A stretch of DNA of 64,000 nucleotides from Halopseudomonas maritima (GTDB taxonomy: Bacteria > Pseudomonadota > Gammaproteobacteria > Pseudomonadales > Pseudomonadaceae): NCBI RefSeq assembly GCF_021545785.1, contig NZ_CP079801.1:744001-808000 (forward strand). The letters are read 5' to 3'. Position 1 is the first letter of the stretch, and every line of letters begins with the position of its first letter. Under the pieces are notes generated by a model that saw only the letters and a list, made by a program, of their open reading frames with translations, searched no databases and was not told the DNA's origin. Both the position numbers and the translations under genes were made by a program. Shown here one piece after another: positions 41,941 to 50,921 of the stretch.

Positions 41941-44517
41941 TCAGTCCGCGCCCGCCTGCCGACTCAGCAAACGCCAGCGTGCGCTGTGCGGCAGGCGGCT
42001 GACAAAGGCGCTCCAGTGCGCGGCAGTCAGGTCAAGCAACGCCTGCTGTTCGGCGGCCAGCTGGTCTTCGCGCTGCCAGAGGCAATCTTCCCAATGCGCC
42101 TCAAAGCCCTGCTGCGGGTGCTGGCGCTGCTGCTCAAGCAATTGCGCCAGATGCACAGCCTGACTCTGCAGTTGATCGGCAGACAGCCTGCCCAGCCCCT
42201 GCAGGCTCTGGTCGAGAAAGACATCGACCGCCGACTCGATGCAGCGGTGCGAACGGTCCGGCGATTGCACCAACAGCAGCAGACCGGGGCGCCCGGCGCG
42301 GCGATGCAGCCGTGCCACCACCCAGTAGCCGAGCTGCTGACGGGTGCGCAGCTCGGCGAAGAACGGATCGGCCAGCCGGTGGTGCAGTAGACGCCAGCAG
42401 GCCGCTGCCTGCAGGCTGTCGTCTTCGGCCGGCAGGTACAGCAGTTGCGCTCGGTCGGTGTGCTTGCTGCTGACTTCGCTGACCTGCAGTTGCCCCGGTT
42501 GCAACTGCGACAACGGGCAACGCCAAACAAAGGGCTGCAGCAGGCTCGGACAGAGATTGAGCAGCAGCTTGGCAAGCTGCGAGCCCTCGCCCTCCGACCA
42601 GCCGTCAGGCTTGAGCCAAAGGATCTGCGCCTGCGCGCATAGCCCCTGCCAAAGCGCCAGCGGATCACGCAACCGCAGTGCGCGGTTTGCACACTCCTGC
42701 TCCAGCGTCTGCAGCAGGCGCCAGGCGGGTAAGGCATCCTGCTCGTCCTGCAGCCACCGGCGACTGCGACGTTCAATCAACGCCAGCTGACTGGCTGCCG
42801 GTGGTGCCTGCAGCTGACTCAGCAACTCGCGTACAAAGCTCGGCAACAGACGTTGCGGGCCACTGACATCCAGCACCACTTGGCCCGGCGCCAGTGACCA
42901 TTGCAGACGCACCCCAACCCGCGCGCCCCATTGCTCCAACGCCTCGCTCTGCAGCGACCAGCAAGCCTGCAGCCAACGGCGCTCGGCCAGCGTGGCGGCC
43001 TTGTCTGTCCAGCACCAGGCCAGCCGAGTGCGCAGCGCACCACTCGACGGGGCAAAGCGATGCAAGCGCAGTCCCGGCGCGACCGATGACCAGCGCAGCC
43101 CTTTTGGTGCCTCGGCCAGCGGACCAAGGCAGGGTCCCAGACGGCCGGCCAGATTGGCGGTGGGAGCGGGGCTAGACCGCAACGCGCGGGCCTGCCAACG
43201 GGTGCTGGTATGCGCACATAGCTCGCCGCCGAGCAGGCGTGGCAGGCGCTGCAACAGCAGGCGATTGCTCGGCGCCAGCTGGCTGAGCAGTTGCTGCCAG
43301 TCGGCCAAGCCGAGGGTCGGCAACGCAACGCCGGGCACATCCAGTACCTGTTCGGCGGGCAGCGTCAGCAGCCGCTCGGCGTAGCGGCGGCAGCTGTCGA
43401 GCAGGTCGCCCTGCGGGCCGAGATCAAAGGCGGTCTGCGCCAGTGCCCGGCGCGCCGCCTGCGGCCATTCGGCCGGGTCCCTGCTGCGCATCGCCTGCAC
43501 CCAGCCGTCGAGCCCGGCCAGCACCTGTTCAGGTTCGGCGTGAGCGCTGTGCAATTCAAGACGCAGCAGCGCCTGACCGCCCACATCAGCCTCCAGCGAG
43601 GCATGCAGCTCGTCGAGCAGACCTCGCTCTCGCAGATAACCCAGCGCCCCGGCGGGCGACGGGCTGTTCAGCCATTCGCCCAGCCAATGCGCCGCAGCAC
43701 CGTGCACATCGCATTCACGCAACGGGTACAACAACACCGTCTGCGCCTGACTGCTGCGACCTTGCCAGTCAACCTGACGCGGCAACTGGCCTGGCGCAAA
43801 CAGCGGCAGAGCGAAAGGCTCGGGCGCGCGGCCGGCCAGCAACTGGTCGGCACTGTCCTGCGCCAGCGCAAGCAGCTGCTCGGGCGATTGCGGCCCGTGC
43901 AGCACCAGCGCCATGCTGCCGGCGCGGTAATGAATCGCGTGCCATTGGCTCAGCCGCTCGGACAACGCAGCGGCGTCCCCGGCCAGCGTCTGGGCGTTGC
44001 CGGCGGTAAAGCGGCTGAGCGGATGTTCTGGCTGCACCTGGGTAGCGAGCACCGCCTGGGCGTGGATGTCGTCGTCGGCCAGCCGGGTCTGAAACTCGGC
44101 GTCGATGACGCGCCGTTCCTGCTCAACCTGCTGGGGTGCAAACAGCGGCGCAGCCAGCATGTCGGTCAACTGCGCGAGACAGGGCTGCAGCCCCTGCGGG
44201 CTGACCGAGCAGAAAAAGCGAGTGGCATAAGGCGCGGTGCTGGCGTTGAAGCGCCCACCCCACTCCGCTACCCGGGCCGGAAACGAGCCTGGCGCAGGCC
44301 AGCGCTGCGAGCCCATAAACAGCATATGTTCAAGCAGGTGTGCCAGCCCCGGCAGATCATCGGGTTCGGCATGGCTGCCGGCGGCAACCTGATAAACCGC
44401 CGTCGCCTGGCTGGCGTGGACGTCGTGAATCAGCAGACAGAACAGGCCGTTACCGGCGCGGTACAGCTGGTAATCGCGCTGGTCGGCAGGCAGGGAGGCA
44501 AGAGGTATCGGGTGCAC
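41941..44517 (-). CDS. pqqF: PqqF, M16-type zinc protease
   Basis: 858 residues, insulinase family. The inverted zinc motif HLLEHMLF (HxxEH) is near residue 59, and the distal Glu ligand lies in QQVEQERRVIDAEFQ near 135. A non-catalytic second half follows, as in PqqF. The pair PqqF/PqqG or PqqF alone degrades PqqA to supply the crosslinked Glu-Tyr. The start is GTG at 44517. It is unlinked to pqqABCDE (26 kb away) but has its own near-perfect copy of the regulon motif 65 bp upstream. Confidence 0.88.
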   Translation of the reverse strand: MHPIPLASLPADQRDYQLYRAGNGLFCLLIHDVHASQATAVYQVAAGSHAEPDDLPGLAHLLEHMLFMGSQRWPAPGSFPARVAEWGGRFNASTAPYATRFFCSVSPQGLQPCLAQLTDMLAAPLFAPQQVEQERRVIDAEFQTRLADDDIHAQAVLATQVQPEHPLSRFTAGNAQTLAGDAAALSERLSQWHAIHYRAGSMALVLHGPQSPEQLLALAQDSADQLLAGRAPEPFALPLFAPGQLPRQVDWQGRSSQAQTVLLYPLRECDVHGAAAHWLGEWLNSPSPAGALGYLRERGLLDELHASLEADVGGQALLRLELHSAHAEPEQVLAGLDGWVQAMRSRDPAEWPQAARRALAQTAFDLGPQGDLLDSCRRYAERLLTLPAEQVLDVPGVALPTLGLADWQQLLSQLAPSNRLLLQRLPRLLGGELCAHTSTRWQARALRSSPAPTANLAGRLGPCLGPLAEAPKGLRWSSVAPGLRLHRFAPSSGALRTRLAWCWTDKAATLAERRWLQACWSLQSEALEQWGARVGVRLQWSLAPGQVVLDVSGPQRLLPSFVRELLSQLQAPPAASQLALIERRSRRWLQDEQDALPAWRLLQTLEQECANRALRLRDPLALWQGLCAQAQILWLKPDGWSEGEGSQLAKLLLNLCPSLLQPFVWRCPLSQLQPGQLQVSEVSSKHTDRAQLLYLPAEDDSLQAAACWRLLHHRLADPFFAELRTRQQLGYWVVARLHRRAGRPGLLLLVQSPDRSHRCIESAVDVFLDQSLQGLGRLSADQLQSQAVHLAQLLEQQRQHPQQGFEAHWEDCLWQREDQLAAEQQALLDLTAAHWSAFVSRLPHSARWRLLSRQAGAD

Positions 44518-44581
44518 GGCGGATCACGCAGAGTTGAAGCCAGTGCTCAGGTTAACGCAGCCAGCAGTGGCTCCCGACAAA

Positions 44582-44600
44582 CCGATACCAAAGTAGTAGG
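44582..44600 (-). promoter_or_regulatory. regulon motif upstream of pqqF
   Basis: Leftward CCTACTACTTTGGTATCGG, 65 bp before the pqqF start. It differs from the erbR copy at only two of 19 positions. Confidence 0.65.
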
Positions 44601-44654
44601 CTGCTGCGACAGACGGTGAAAAGCCGGAGATAGAGCCTCCGACTGGCAGGAGAA

Positions 44655-44678
44655 GAGAGTGCGCCGAGGCGCACTCTC
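44655..44678 (-). terminator. hairpin terminator after the pedH-like gene
   Basis: A perfect 11-bp stem GAGAGTGCGCC / GGCGCACTCTC lies just past the dehydrogenase stop, followed leftward by TTCTCCTGCC. The T-run is interrupted, so termination may be partial. Confidence 0.6.
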
Positions 44679-44684
44679 GACTGT

Positions 44685-46463
44685 TTAGCGCTGGCTGACT
44701 ACTGCGCTGCTTGGCAGCTTGAAGGTCCACAGGGTGCCGCCCTGGGTGAAGTTCTTCACCCGCTCGGCAACGTGGCCACCCCACAGCGGTACTGCACCAC
44801 CCCAACCGGACATGACGGAGACATACTGCTCGCCGTCCATCTCCCAGGTGACCGGCGAGCCGATCACACCCGAGCCCGTGTTGAACTGCCACAGTTTCTC
44901 ACCGTTACGCGAGTCAAACGCCATCAGGTAGCCTTCCGGGTTGCCGGTGAACACCAGGTTACCCTGGGTGCTCAGCACGCCGCCCCACAGCGGAGCCTCG
45001 TTCTGGTAGCGCCAGATTTCCTCACCGGTTTTCGGGTCCATCGCGCGCAGCACGCCGATGTATTCCTCGTTCAGCGGCTTGATGGTGAAGCCAGCACCCA
45101 GGTAGGCAGCGCCTTTCTTGTAGGTGGTGGATTCGTTCCAGATGTCCATACCCCACTCGTTCGACGGCACGTAGAACAGGCCGGTGTTCTGGGCATAGGA
45201 CATCGGCATCCAGTTCTTGCCGCCAAGGAAGGCCGGGGCGGTGAAGACCTGACGGCCGGCGTCGCCGGATTCGGTCGGTGCGCCCGGACGGTAGTCATCG
45301 GCGTAGATGGGACGGCCATTTTCATCCAGGCCGGTTGCCCAGGTGATCTTGTCGACAAATGGGAAGCCGCGAATGAAATCACCGTTGGTGCGGTCCAGCA
45401 CGTAGAAGAAGCCGTTACGGTCGGCAGTACCGGCCGCTTTCACTTCCTTGCCGCCTTCTTCGTAGTTGAAGGAGATCAGCTCGTTCACACCGTCGAAGTC
45501 CCAGCCGTCATGCGGGGTGGTCTGGAAGTGCCAGACGATCTGACCGTTATCGGGGTTCAGCGCCAGACGCGAAGACGAGTACAGGTTGTCGCCGGGGCGC
45601 AGGTGTGAGTTCCACGGAGCCGGGTTACCGGTGCCGAAGAACAGCAGGTTGGTTTCCGGATCGTAGTAGCCGCCCAGCCACGGCGCACCGCCACCGGTCT
45701 TCCACAGGTCACCCGGCCAGGACTGGTTGGCTTCGCCGCCGGAGATACCAGCCTCGACCGCCTTGCCGTCTTCGTAGGTGTAACCCATGTGGCCTTCGAT
45801 GGTCGGACGGGTCCACAGCAGTTCGCCGTTGGAGGGGTTGTAGGCTTCGATCTTGCCGACGACGCCGAATTCGCCACCGGATACCCCAGTGATCAGCTTG
45901 CCGTCAATCACCAGCGGCGCCGCAGTGATCGAGTAACCGGCCTGGTAGTCCGCGACGGTCTTGCGCCAGACCACCTTGCCGGTGTCCTTGTCCAGGGCAA
46001 CCAGCTTGGCGTCCAGGGTGCCGAAGATCACCAGGTTGTCCCACAGGGCAACGCCGCGGTTGATCACGTCACAGCACGGCATGATGCCGTCGGGCAGACG
46101 GGCGTCGTATTGCCACAGCTTGGCACCGGTGCGGGCGTCCACCGCAAAAACCCGCGAGTAGGAGCCGGTGATATACATCACACCGTCCTTGATCATCGGC
46201 TGGGACTGCTGACCACGCTGTTTTTCGCCACCCAGCGAGAAAGCCCAGACCGGCTGCAGGCTGCTGACGTTGTCGGTGTTAAGCATATCCAGGGTGCTGA
46301 AACGCTGACCCTGCAGACCCATGCCGTTGGTGACCACCTGGCTGTTGTTGGTGGCGTCGGCACGGATATCGTCGTTGGTGACATTGGCTGAAGCCACGCC
46401 GGCGACGCTCATGGCGGCAACCAGCGTGGTCAACAGAAAGGAAGAGCGGGCATGTTTGGTCAT
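44685..46463 (-). CDS. pedH: PQQ-dependent alcohol dehydrogenase, lanthanide type (PedH-like)
   Basis: 592 residues: signal peptide (to about residue 27), eight-bladed quinoprotein propeller, adjacent-cysteine disulfide at C130-C131 (MPCCDV), metal ligands E198 (GGEFG) and N280 (GTGNPAPWN), and catalytic D322. D322 is followed at +2 by D324 in GWDFDGVNE. An extra Asp two residues after the catalytic Asp is the established mark of lanthanide-dependent quinoproteins (XoxF, PedH). ATG 46463 sits behind AGAGGTAG. Next to a ZnuD-like receptor gene and opposite in type to the enzyme at 50922. Confidence 0.88.
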   Translation of the reverse strand: MTKHARSSFLLTTLVAAMSVAGVASANVTNDDIRADATNNSQVVTNGMGLQGQRFSTLDMLNTDNVSSLQPVWAFSLGGEKQRGQQSQPMIKDGVMYITGSYSRVFAVDARTGAKLWQYDARLPDGIMPCCDVINRGVALWDNLVIFGTLDAKLVALDKDTGKVVWRKTVADYQAGYSITAAPLVIDGKLITGVSGGEFGVVGKIEAYNPSNGELLWTRPTIEGHMGYTYEDGKAVEAGISGGEANQSWPGDLWKTGGGAPWLGGYYDPETNLLFFGTGNPAPWNSHLRPGDNLYSSSRLALNPDNGQIVWHFQTTPHDGWDFDGVNELISFNYEEGGKEVKAAGTADRNGFFYVLDRTNGDFIRGFPFVDKITWATGLDENGRPIYADDYRPGAPTESGDAGRQVFTAPAFLGGKNWMPMSYAQNTGLFYVPSNEWGMDIWNESTTYKKGAAYLGAGFTIKPLNEEYIGVLRAMDPKTGEEIWRYQNEAPLWGGVLSTQGNLVFTGNPEGYLMAFDSRNGEKLWQFNTGSGVIGSPVTWEMDGEQYVSVMSGWGGAVPLWGGHVAERVKNFTQGGTLWTFKLPSSAVVSQR

Positions 46464-46629
46464 TGCTGCTACCTCTGAGATGTTGTTGTATTGGCGCAGT
46501 CGGGTTGCGTCGAGCGATACTTGGCAGCGCTCGACACGTCCCACACGATGAAACGGGAAAATTTCCTGCTTCTGGCCACGATTCTTGGCTCAGAGCCCAA
46601 TACCAACAATTGCTCGCAGGGGTGATTTC

Positions 46630-46648
46630 CTTACTCCCTTGGTAGCAG
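46630..46648 (+). promoter_or_regulatory. regulon-like motif upstream of the pedH-like gene
   Basis: CTTACTCCCTTGGTAGCAG agrees with the consensus at about 15 of 19 positions. It lies 167 bp upstream of the dehydrogenase and points away from it. Confidence 0.35.
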
Positions 46649-46660
46649 TACCCGCCCGCC

Positions 46661-48679
46661 TCAGAACACGAAACGCGCGCCAACCGTAAGGTTGCGACCC
46701 GGCAGCAGCACCTCATCCTTGATGAACGAACTGTGCTGACGCGCCTTCTCGTTGAGCAGGTTGTTGCCGCGCAGGTAGAGCAACAGATCGCTTTCGCCTA
46801 CCTGACCACGCCAGTTCAAACCCGCACCCAGCAGGGTGTAGTCACCGGTCTCGGTCTCGTAGTCCGCGATATTGTCCTGGCGCATCACCTGACTGGCTTC
46901 CAGCTGCGCAGACACTGCCCCGCTCAGGCGCTGATCCAGCCGCACGCCAACCCGATCAGCCGGAATGCGCGGCAGATCACCACCATCCTTGAGACGGCCA
47001 CGCACACTGTCGCCAAACAGGGTCAGCCCGGTCGCGGCAGTCGCCTGCCAGCTCACGCTGCCTTCCAGCCCCTGCAGCACGGCATCTGCCTGACGGTATT
47101 CGACAACGCGGTAGTCCGCACCCGGATCGGCTCCGGTATCAGCCGCATAGATAAAATCATCGACTTCATTGCGGTACACGCTGACATCAAAGGTGACCGC
47201 GCCACGGGTGCGCCGCAGACCCAGCTCAGCGTTGATCGCAGTCTCCTGATCCAAATCAGGATCACCAAGCTCAACAGTGCGCGTAGCCGCGTGCGGACCG
47301 TTGGCGTACAGCTCTTCGGCGGTCGGCAAACGTTGCGAGCGCGACAGCGAGCCGTACAGCGCCAGATCCGGCTGGAACTGCCAGGTCGCGCCGAGCGACA
47401 GCGAGGTGCCACGATGGTCGGCTTCGTCGCTACCGTCCTTCACCTCGACCGACTGCCACTCCTGACGCAGACCGACCTCATACAGCCAGTCGCCCGCCTC
47501 ATAGCTTTCCAGCAGGAACAGCGCGCGGTTGTGAGTCAGCGTGGCCGGCACATACGCCTCCTCCCCTTCCGCGGCAAAATCACGGCGGGTCAGCTGGGTG
47601 CCGATCACCCCGCGCCAGCCAGCGATCGGGGCATGGGTCACTTCCAGACGGCCGTCGGTACCGCGATTGGTAAAGCGGGTGCCGACTTCATCGCCTTCCA
47701 TCTCCAGATGGCGGTAGTCGGTGTCAGCCACCCGCAGGCGCACGCGCTCGACGCCGGCAAACGGATTCTGATATTCGCCACGCAGATCCCAGCGGCGCTG
47801 TTCCATATCGATCCAGGCATCGGCGTGTTCATCGTCGTCGTGGCCGTGACCATGCCCATGACCACCGCAATGCCAGTCCGGGCCGTGGGTGTGGCAGTCG
47901 GCGTGCTCATGCGCCAGCAGACCGTATTCGCGATCCTGGCGGCTGTAGGCCAGCCCCAGATAGCCCTGCTCTCCGATCCAGCTCAACCCCAGCGAGCCGG
48001 TATCGGTATCGTTGTAGGCGCCTTCCTGACGGGACGGATGGCCCGGGATGCGGTAGGGATCAGCCTCACTCTTGCCGCCTTCGATACGCATCGCAACGGC
48101 ACCGGTGCCGAGGGTCAATCCGGCAGAGCCAGCGCGCTCATCGGCGACCGTGTTAGCCCGCAGATCAATTTCGCCTTCATAACCGCGCTCCGGCACATAG
48201 GTCGGCACCCGGCGATCAATCAGGTTCACCACCCCGCCAATAGCCCCGCCACCGTACAGTAGCGTGGCCGGGCCCTTGAGCACTTCAACTCGCTCGATCA
48301 ACGCGGTATCGGCGCTGATCGCGTGGTCAGGGCTGATGGTCGAAGCATCCAGCACATCGGCGCCGTCGCTCAGCACCCGCACCCGCGCCCCATCCAGCCC
48401 GCGAATCACCGGCCGGCTGCTGCCCGGGCCAAACCCCGCAGCACGCACACCCGGCAGCGACTCCAGACTATCCGCCAGCCCGGTCTCACGCAGCGCAAAC
48501 CACTCCTCGCCCTGCAGCACCGCCGCCGGCTGAATCATTTGCTCAGGCGTCTGATTCAACGCACTGGCACTGACCGTCAACGCCGGCAACTCCATCGGCG
48601 CATCCGCCGCCTGCACAGAAGAGACACCAGCGGCCACCGCCGCCATCGCCAGAGTCAAAGGCGTCTTACTTAAAAACAT
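46661..48679 (-). CDS. TonB-dependent receptor, ZnuD-like
   Basis: 672 residues: signal peptide, plug domain (PAAVLQGEEWFALRETGLADSLESLPGVRAAGFGPGSS, IRGLDGARVRVLSDG, VLKGPATLLYGGGAIGGVVN), beta barrel and C-terminal VGARFVF. A long extracellular loop near residues 257-287 is very rich in His, Asp and Cys (HEHADCHTHGPDWH, HGHGHGHDDDEHAD), as in the zinc receptor ZnuD. The longer frame to 48880 runs across the promoter. A Zur-type box lies about 67 bp before ATG 48679. Zinc uptake is the most likely role; a lanthanide or other metal for the adjacent dehydrogenase is an alternative. Confidence 0.87.
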   Translation of the reverse strand: MFLSKTPLTLAMAAVAAGVSSVQAADAPMELPALTVSASALNQTPEQMIQPAAVLQGEEWFALRETGLADSLESLPGVRAAGFGPGSSRPVIRGLDGARVRVLSDGADVLDASTISPDHAISADTALIERVEVLKGPATLLYGGGAIGGVVNLIDRRVPTYVPERGYEGEIDLRANTVADERAGSAGLTLGTGAVAMRIEGGKSEADPYRIPGHPSRQEGAYNDTDTGSLGLSWIGEQGYLGLAYSRQDREYGLLAHEHADCHTHGPDWHCGGHGHGHGHDDDEHADAWIDMEQRRWDLRGEYQNPFAGVERVRLRVADTDYRHLEMEGDEVGTRFTNRGTDGRLEVTHAPIAGWRGVIGTQLTRRDFAAEGEEAYVPATLTHNRALFLLESYEAGDWLYEVGLRQEWQSVEVKDGSDEADHRGTSLSLGATWQFQPDLALYGSLSRSQRLPTAEELYANGPHAATRTVELGDPDLDQETAINAELGLRRTRGAVTFDVSVYRNEVDDFIYAADTGADPGADYRVVEYRQADAVLQGLEGSVSWQATAATGLTLFGDSVRGRLKDGGDLPRIPADRVGVRLDQRLSGAVSAQLEASQVMRQDNIADYETETGDYTLLGAGLNWRGQVGESDLLLYLRGNNLLNEKARQHSSFIKDEVLLPGRNLTVGARFVF

Positions 48680-48745
48680 GGCTGCTCCCTTTCGATTTGG
48701 TATTGGCAACGGCGTGCCAGACACGCCGCGGGAGCATACTATATT

Positions 48746-48760
48746 TGTTATAACGTAACA
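48746..48760 (-). promoter_or_regulatory. Zur-type box upstream of the TonB receptor
   Basis: TGTTATAACGTAACA is close to the GTTATAnnATAAC palindrome bound by the zinc repressor Zur in gammaproteobacteria. Its position 67-81 bp before the receptor start is right for promoter overlap. Confidence 0.62.
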
Positions 48761-48900
48761 GTAAAAGCAAAAAACGTTGCCTGAATGTAAATCGGTGATT
48801 GAACCACCGGCCGCAGAGCGGCCGAGCAGTCCGGTACCGACACAGAGCGTAGTTACCATCGAAACAGTGGAACCAAACATGCAGCGCGCACGGCCCCAAT

Positions 48901-49119
48901 TCCCGTTTACGCGGGCGAGTAGCGCAGGGCTGACGGGAAAAAGAGGCGCAGCATGTCTGAGGAGCGGAGCGACGAGTTCTGCCGCTACCTAGCCGGCCAC
49001 CCCCGCCCAACCGAGCAACGCAGCGAACCCGAAGGGCCGCGTAGTCGGGTGCCCGGGGGAATCGCTAAGGGGGCCGGGCAAGCGCCCCCCCCTTGGCTCG
49101 CCGACGAAGGCGAAAAGCA
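48901..49119 (+). repeat. dispersed structured repeat, copy 2
   Basis: Shares the ordered blocks CCCGTTTACGCGGGCGAGTA, GTCTGAGGAGCG-AGCGACGAG, GCAACGCAGCGAACCC and GGGCCGCGTAGTCGGG, and the ending CTCGCCG-CGAAGGCGAAA, with copy 1 at 22324-22526. The paired arms between the blocks have diverged. It fills most of the 500-bp gap between the receptor and the binding-protein gene; no gene is supported there. Confidence 0.7.
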
Positions 49120-49175
49120 AACCACCCAGCTGCACGATAACGAGCAATGACCACACAAAAGTAGAACCTGCGCGC

Positions 49176-49199
49176 AAAAAAACCGGCCCAGAGGCCGGC
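49176..49199 (-). terminator. intrinsic terminator of exaB-binding protein operon
   Basis: Leftward GCCGGCC-TCTG-GGCCGG stem followed by seven T residues, 17 bp after the binding-protein stop. Confidence 0.9.
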
Positions 49200-49215
49200 A
49201 AAGGAGATCAGTCGA

Positions 49216-50103
49216 TTACTGCGCGTAGCGATCAGGCGGCAAATACCGCAGCCCGTGCGCGGCATAAATGGCGGCCATGCGGCCATCCAGAATCATGCTT
49301 TCCACCTCGTCACCCAGCGCGTAGGCCAACTGACGGTTGGCGTCGTGCACCGCCATGCCCAACTCCCAGACCTGCTTACCAATATTGGGATAGGCGTTTT
49401 CGGTCAGTTGCATGCCGGCCTGCGGATGCTGCGCCAGCAGCCAGTCGATTTCTGCCTGGGTGCCCATCACCGCATTGACCTCGCCTTTAAGCATGGCGTC
49501 AAAAGCAGCGCCGAGGGTGCGGTAGTGATGGGTCATGCCGGCCAGTCGGCCGTTCATCACCGAGCCCAGATAGAACGAGGGCACCGAGTCTTCCTCTACC
49601 CCAACCGGGTAATACTGGAAGATGGCGATGCTGGGCACGCCGTCGATCTTGCTAGGGTCAAACGCGGCCTGCCAGCGCTCGCGCTGATAGGGGCCGAACA
49701 TGTGCACCAGCTCGTTCTTGGGCAGGCCCAGCTCGTCGCGACGGTTGCTGAAGTCCTGATCGTAGGGCACGCGCAGCATCACGTCGGCGACTTCACCGGG
49801 GCGCAGGTAGTGCCCTTTCCACAGGTGGTTGCGCAGGTCACCGTCAATGGTTTCGTCCGCCTGCATCCACTGGATGCTGAGGCGCACACCGAGTCCTTCG
49901 GCCAGTCCCTTGGCGAGCGCAACATCCACGCCAGCGGGCTCGCCGTTCTGCATGAAGCTGTAGGGCGGAAAGTCCTGATACAGGGCTACGCGCAGCTCAC
50001 CGGAGGCGACAATTTCGTCGTATTCACGGATGTGCGTGATGTTGTACGCCTGCGCTGGCAGCCCCAGCAGCAGGCAGAGACAAAACAGCCAGGCGCGGAT
50101 CAT
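49216..50103 (-). CDS. PQQ-dehydrogenase-associated periplasmic binding protein (XoxJ/MxaJ-like)
   Basis: 295 residues with a signal peptide (FCLCLLLGLPAQA) and a type 2 periplasmic-binding fold (SGELRVALYQDFPPYSFMQNGEPAGVDVALAKGLAEGLGV). Proteins of this family are encoded beside quinoprotein dehydrogenase and cytochrome c genes; XoxJ/MxaJ are thought to help dehydrogenase maturation rather than import. ATG 50103 is 4 bp past the exaB stop with GGAGCAA in front; a start at 50127 would overlap exaB. Cotranscribed with exaB. Confidence 0.84.
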   Translation of the reverse strand: MIRAWLFCLCLLLGLPAQAYNITHIREYDEIVASGELRVALYQDFPPYSFMQNGEPAGVDVALAKGLAEGLGVRLSIQWMQADETIDGDLRNHLWKGHYLRPGEVADVMLRVPYDQDFSNRRDELGLPKNELVHMFGPYQRERWQAAFDPSKIDGVPSIAIFQYYPVGVEEDSVPSFYLGSVMNGRLAGMTHHYRTLGAAFDAMLKGEVNAVMGTQAEIDWLLAQHPQAGMQLTENAYPNIGKQVWELGMAVHDANRQLAYALGDEVESMILDGRMAAIYAAHGLRYLPPDRYAQ

Positions 50104-50107
50104 GGCA

Positions 50108-50545
50108 TTATTGCTCCACGGCGACACTTTCCAGCCAGGTACGGATGGACCAGAGCGCTTCCTGACTCAGGAAGTCGGCCATCTTTGGCATGTAGACGCG
50201 GCCGTCACGCACCGAGCCGTTGATGACCCGTTCCTTGAACCATTCGTCGCCGTAGTCACCGGCTTCCAGATACCGCAGGTCAGGCGTGATGCCGCCGGAG
50301 ATGCCTTCCAGGCCGTGGCAGGCTGCACAGTTCTGGTTATAGGCTGAGGCACCTACCTTGATGGCCAGATCGTGCTGCGGGTGACCTTCACGGTAGGGGT
50401 TGGTGTCGCGCCATTCCGTGCCGAGCTCTTCGAGTCCTTTGGTGTCTACCGACTGGGGCGTGACATTGCCATGAGCCATTGCCTGGCCTGCAGCCAGTGC
50501 CAAGCCGAGTGCGGTCATCTTCAGTGTGTTCTTGTAATGGTTCAT
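50108..50545 (-). CDS. exaB: cytochrome c550 ExaB
   Basis: 145 residues with a signal peptide (ALGLALAAGQAMA) and one haem-binding motif CAACH (NQNCAACHGLEGISGG) near residue 76; the distal Met is in VYMPKMADFL. It is the electron acceptor of the quinoprotein ethanol dehydrogenase and delivers electrons towards the terminal oxidase. GAGGTGAGC fits ATG 50545 rather than GTG 50554. Divergent from exaA across a 376-bp control region. Confidence 0.92.
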   Translation of the reverse strand: MNHYKNTLKMTALGLALAAGQAMAHGNVTPQSVDTKGLEELGTEWRDTNPYREGHPQHDLAIKVGASAYNQNCAACHGLEGISGGITPDLRYLEAGDYGDEWFKERVINGSVRDGRVYMPKMADFLSQEALWSIRTWLESVAVEQ

Positions 50546-50921
50546 ACTGCTCACCTCGTGGCCGAATCAATTGCGCAAATACATTGCTGTCGATGGCCAT
50601 GGTAGGAAGCCGCCGCAATGGCCCCAATGCTGCTTTGGTGGCCGCGGCCTAGTTCGTTGGTAGTAGAAACCGCCTCCAAACAAACCCAACAAACTGATTT
50701 TAAAGACGTTTTTCAAAAAGCATAAAAGCTTTCAAATCCTTAGAGCACGTTTTCTCCGTCCAAAGTAGTGCTCCCTCTTACCCTCTACCAAGTGCCAGCG
50801 AACCGGGAACTCTTCCCGGCGCCTCCGGGCATTTTTCCGTATCGACCGAGATAGCCACGCGCCCACCATGAGCCGTGGATCAGCCCCGCTGAACACCCCA
50901 ACTATCGACAGGAAAACTGCC
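50546..50921. promoter_or_regulatory. exaB-exaA divergent control region
   Basis: 376 bp without genes. Two leftward-oriented regulon-like sites are present: CTACTACCAACGAACTAGG at 50648-50666 (103 bp upstream of exaB; second half diverged) and GCACTACTTTGGACGG at 50756-50771 (151 bp upstream of exaA; 2-nt shorter spacing). Between them the sequence is A+T-rich (about 50690-50750), suitable for promoters of both genes. Confidence 0.5.

Noticed and set aside
48953..49150. Small open frame in the dispersed repeat copy 2
   Set aside because: It encodes only the repeat; such frames appear in every copy and are not conserved as proteins between the two copies here.
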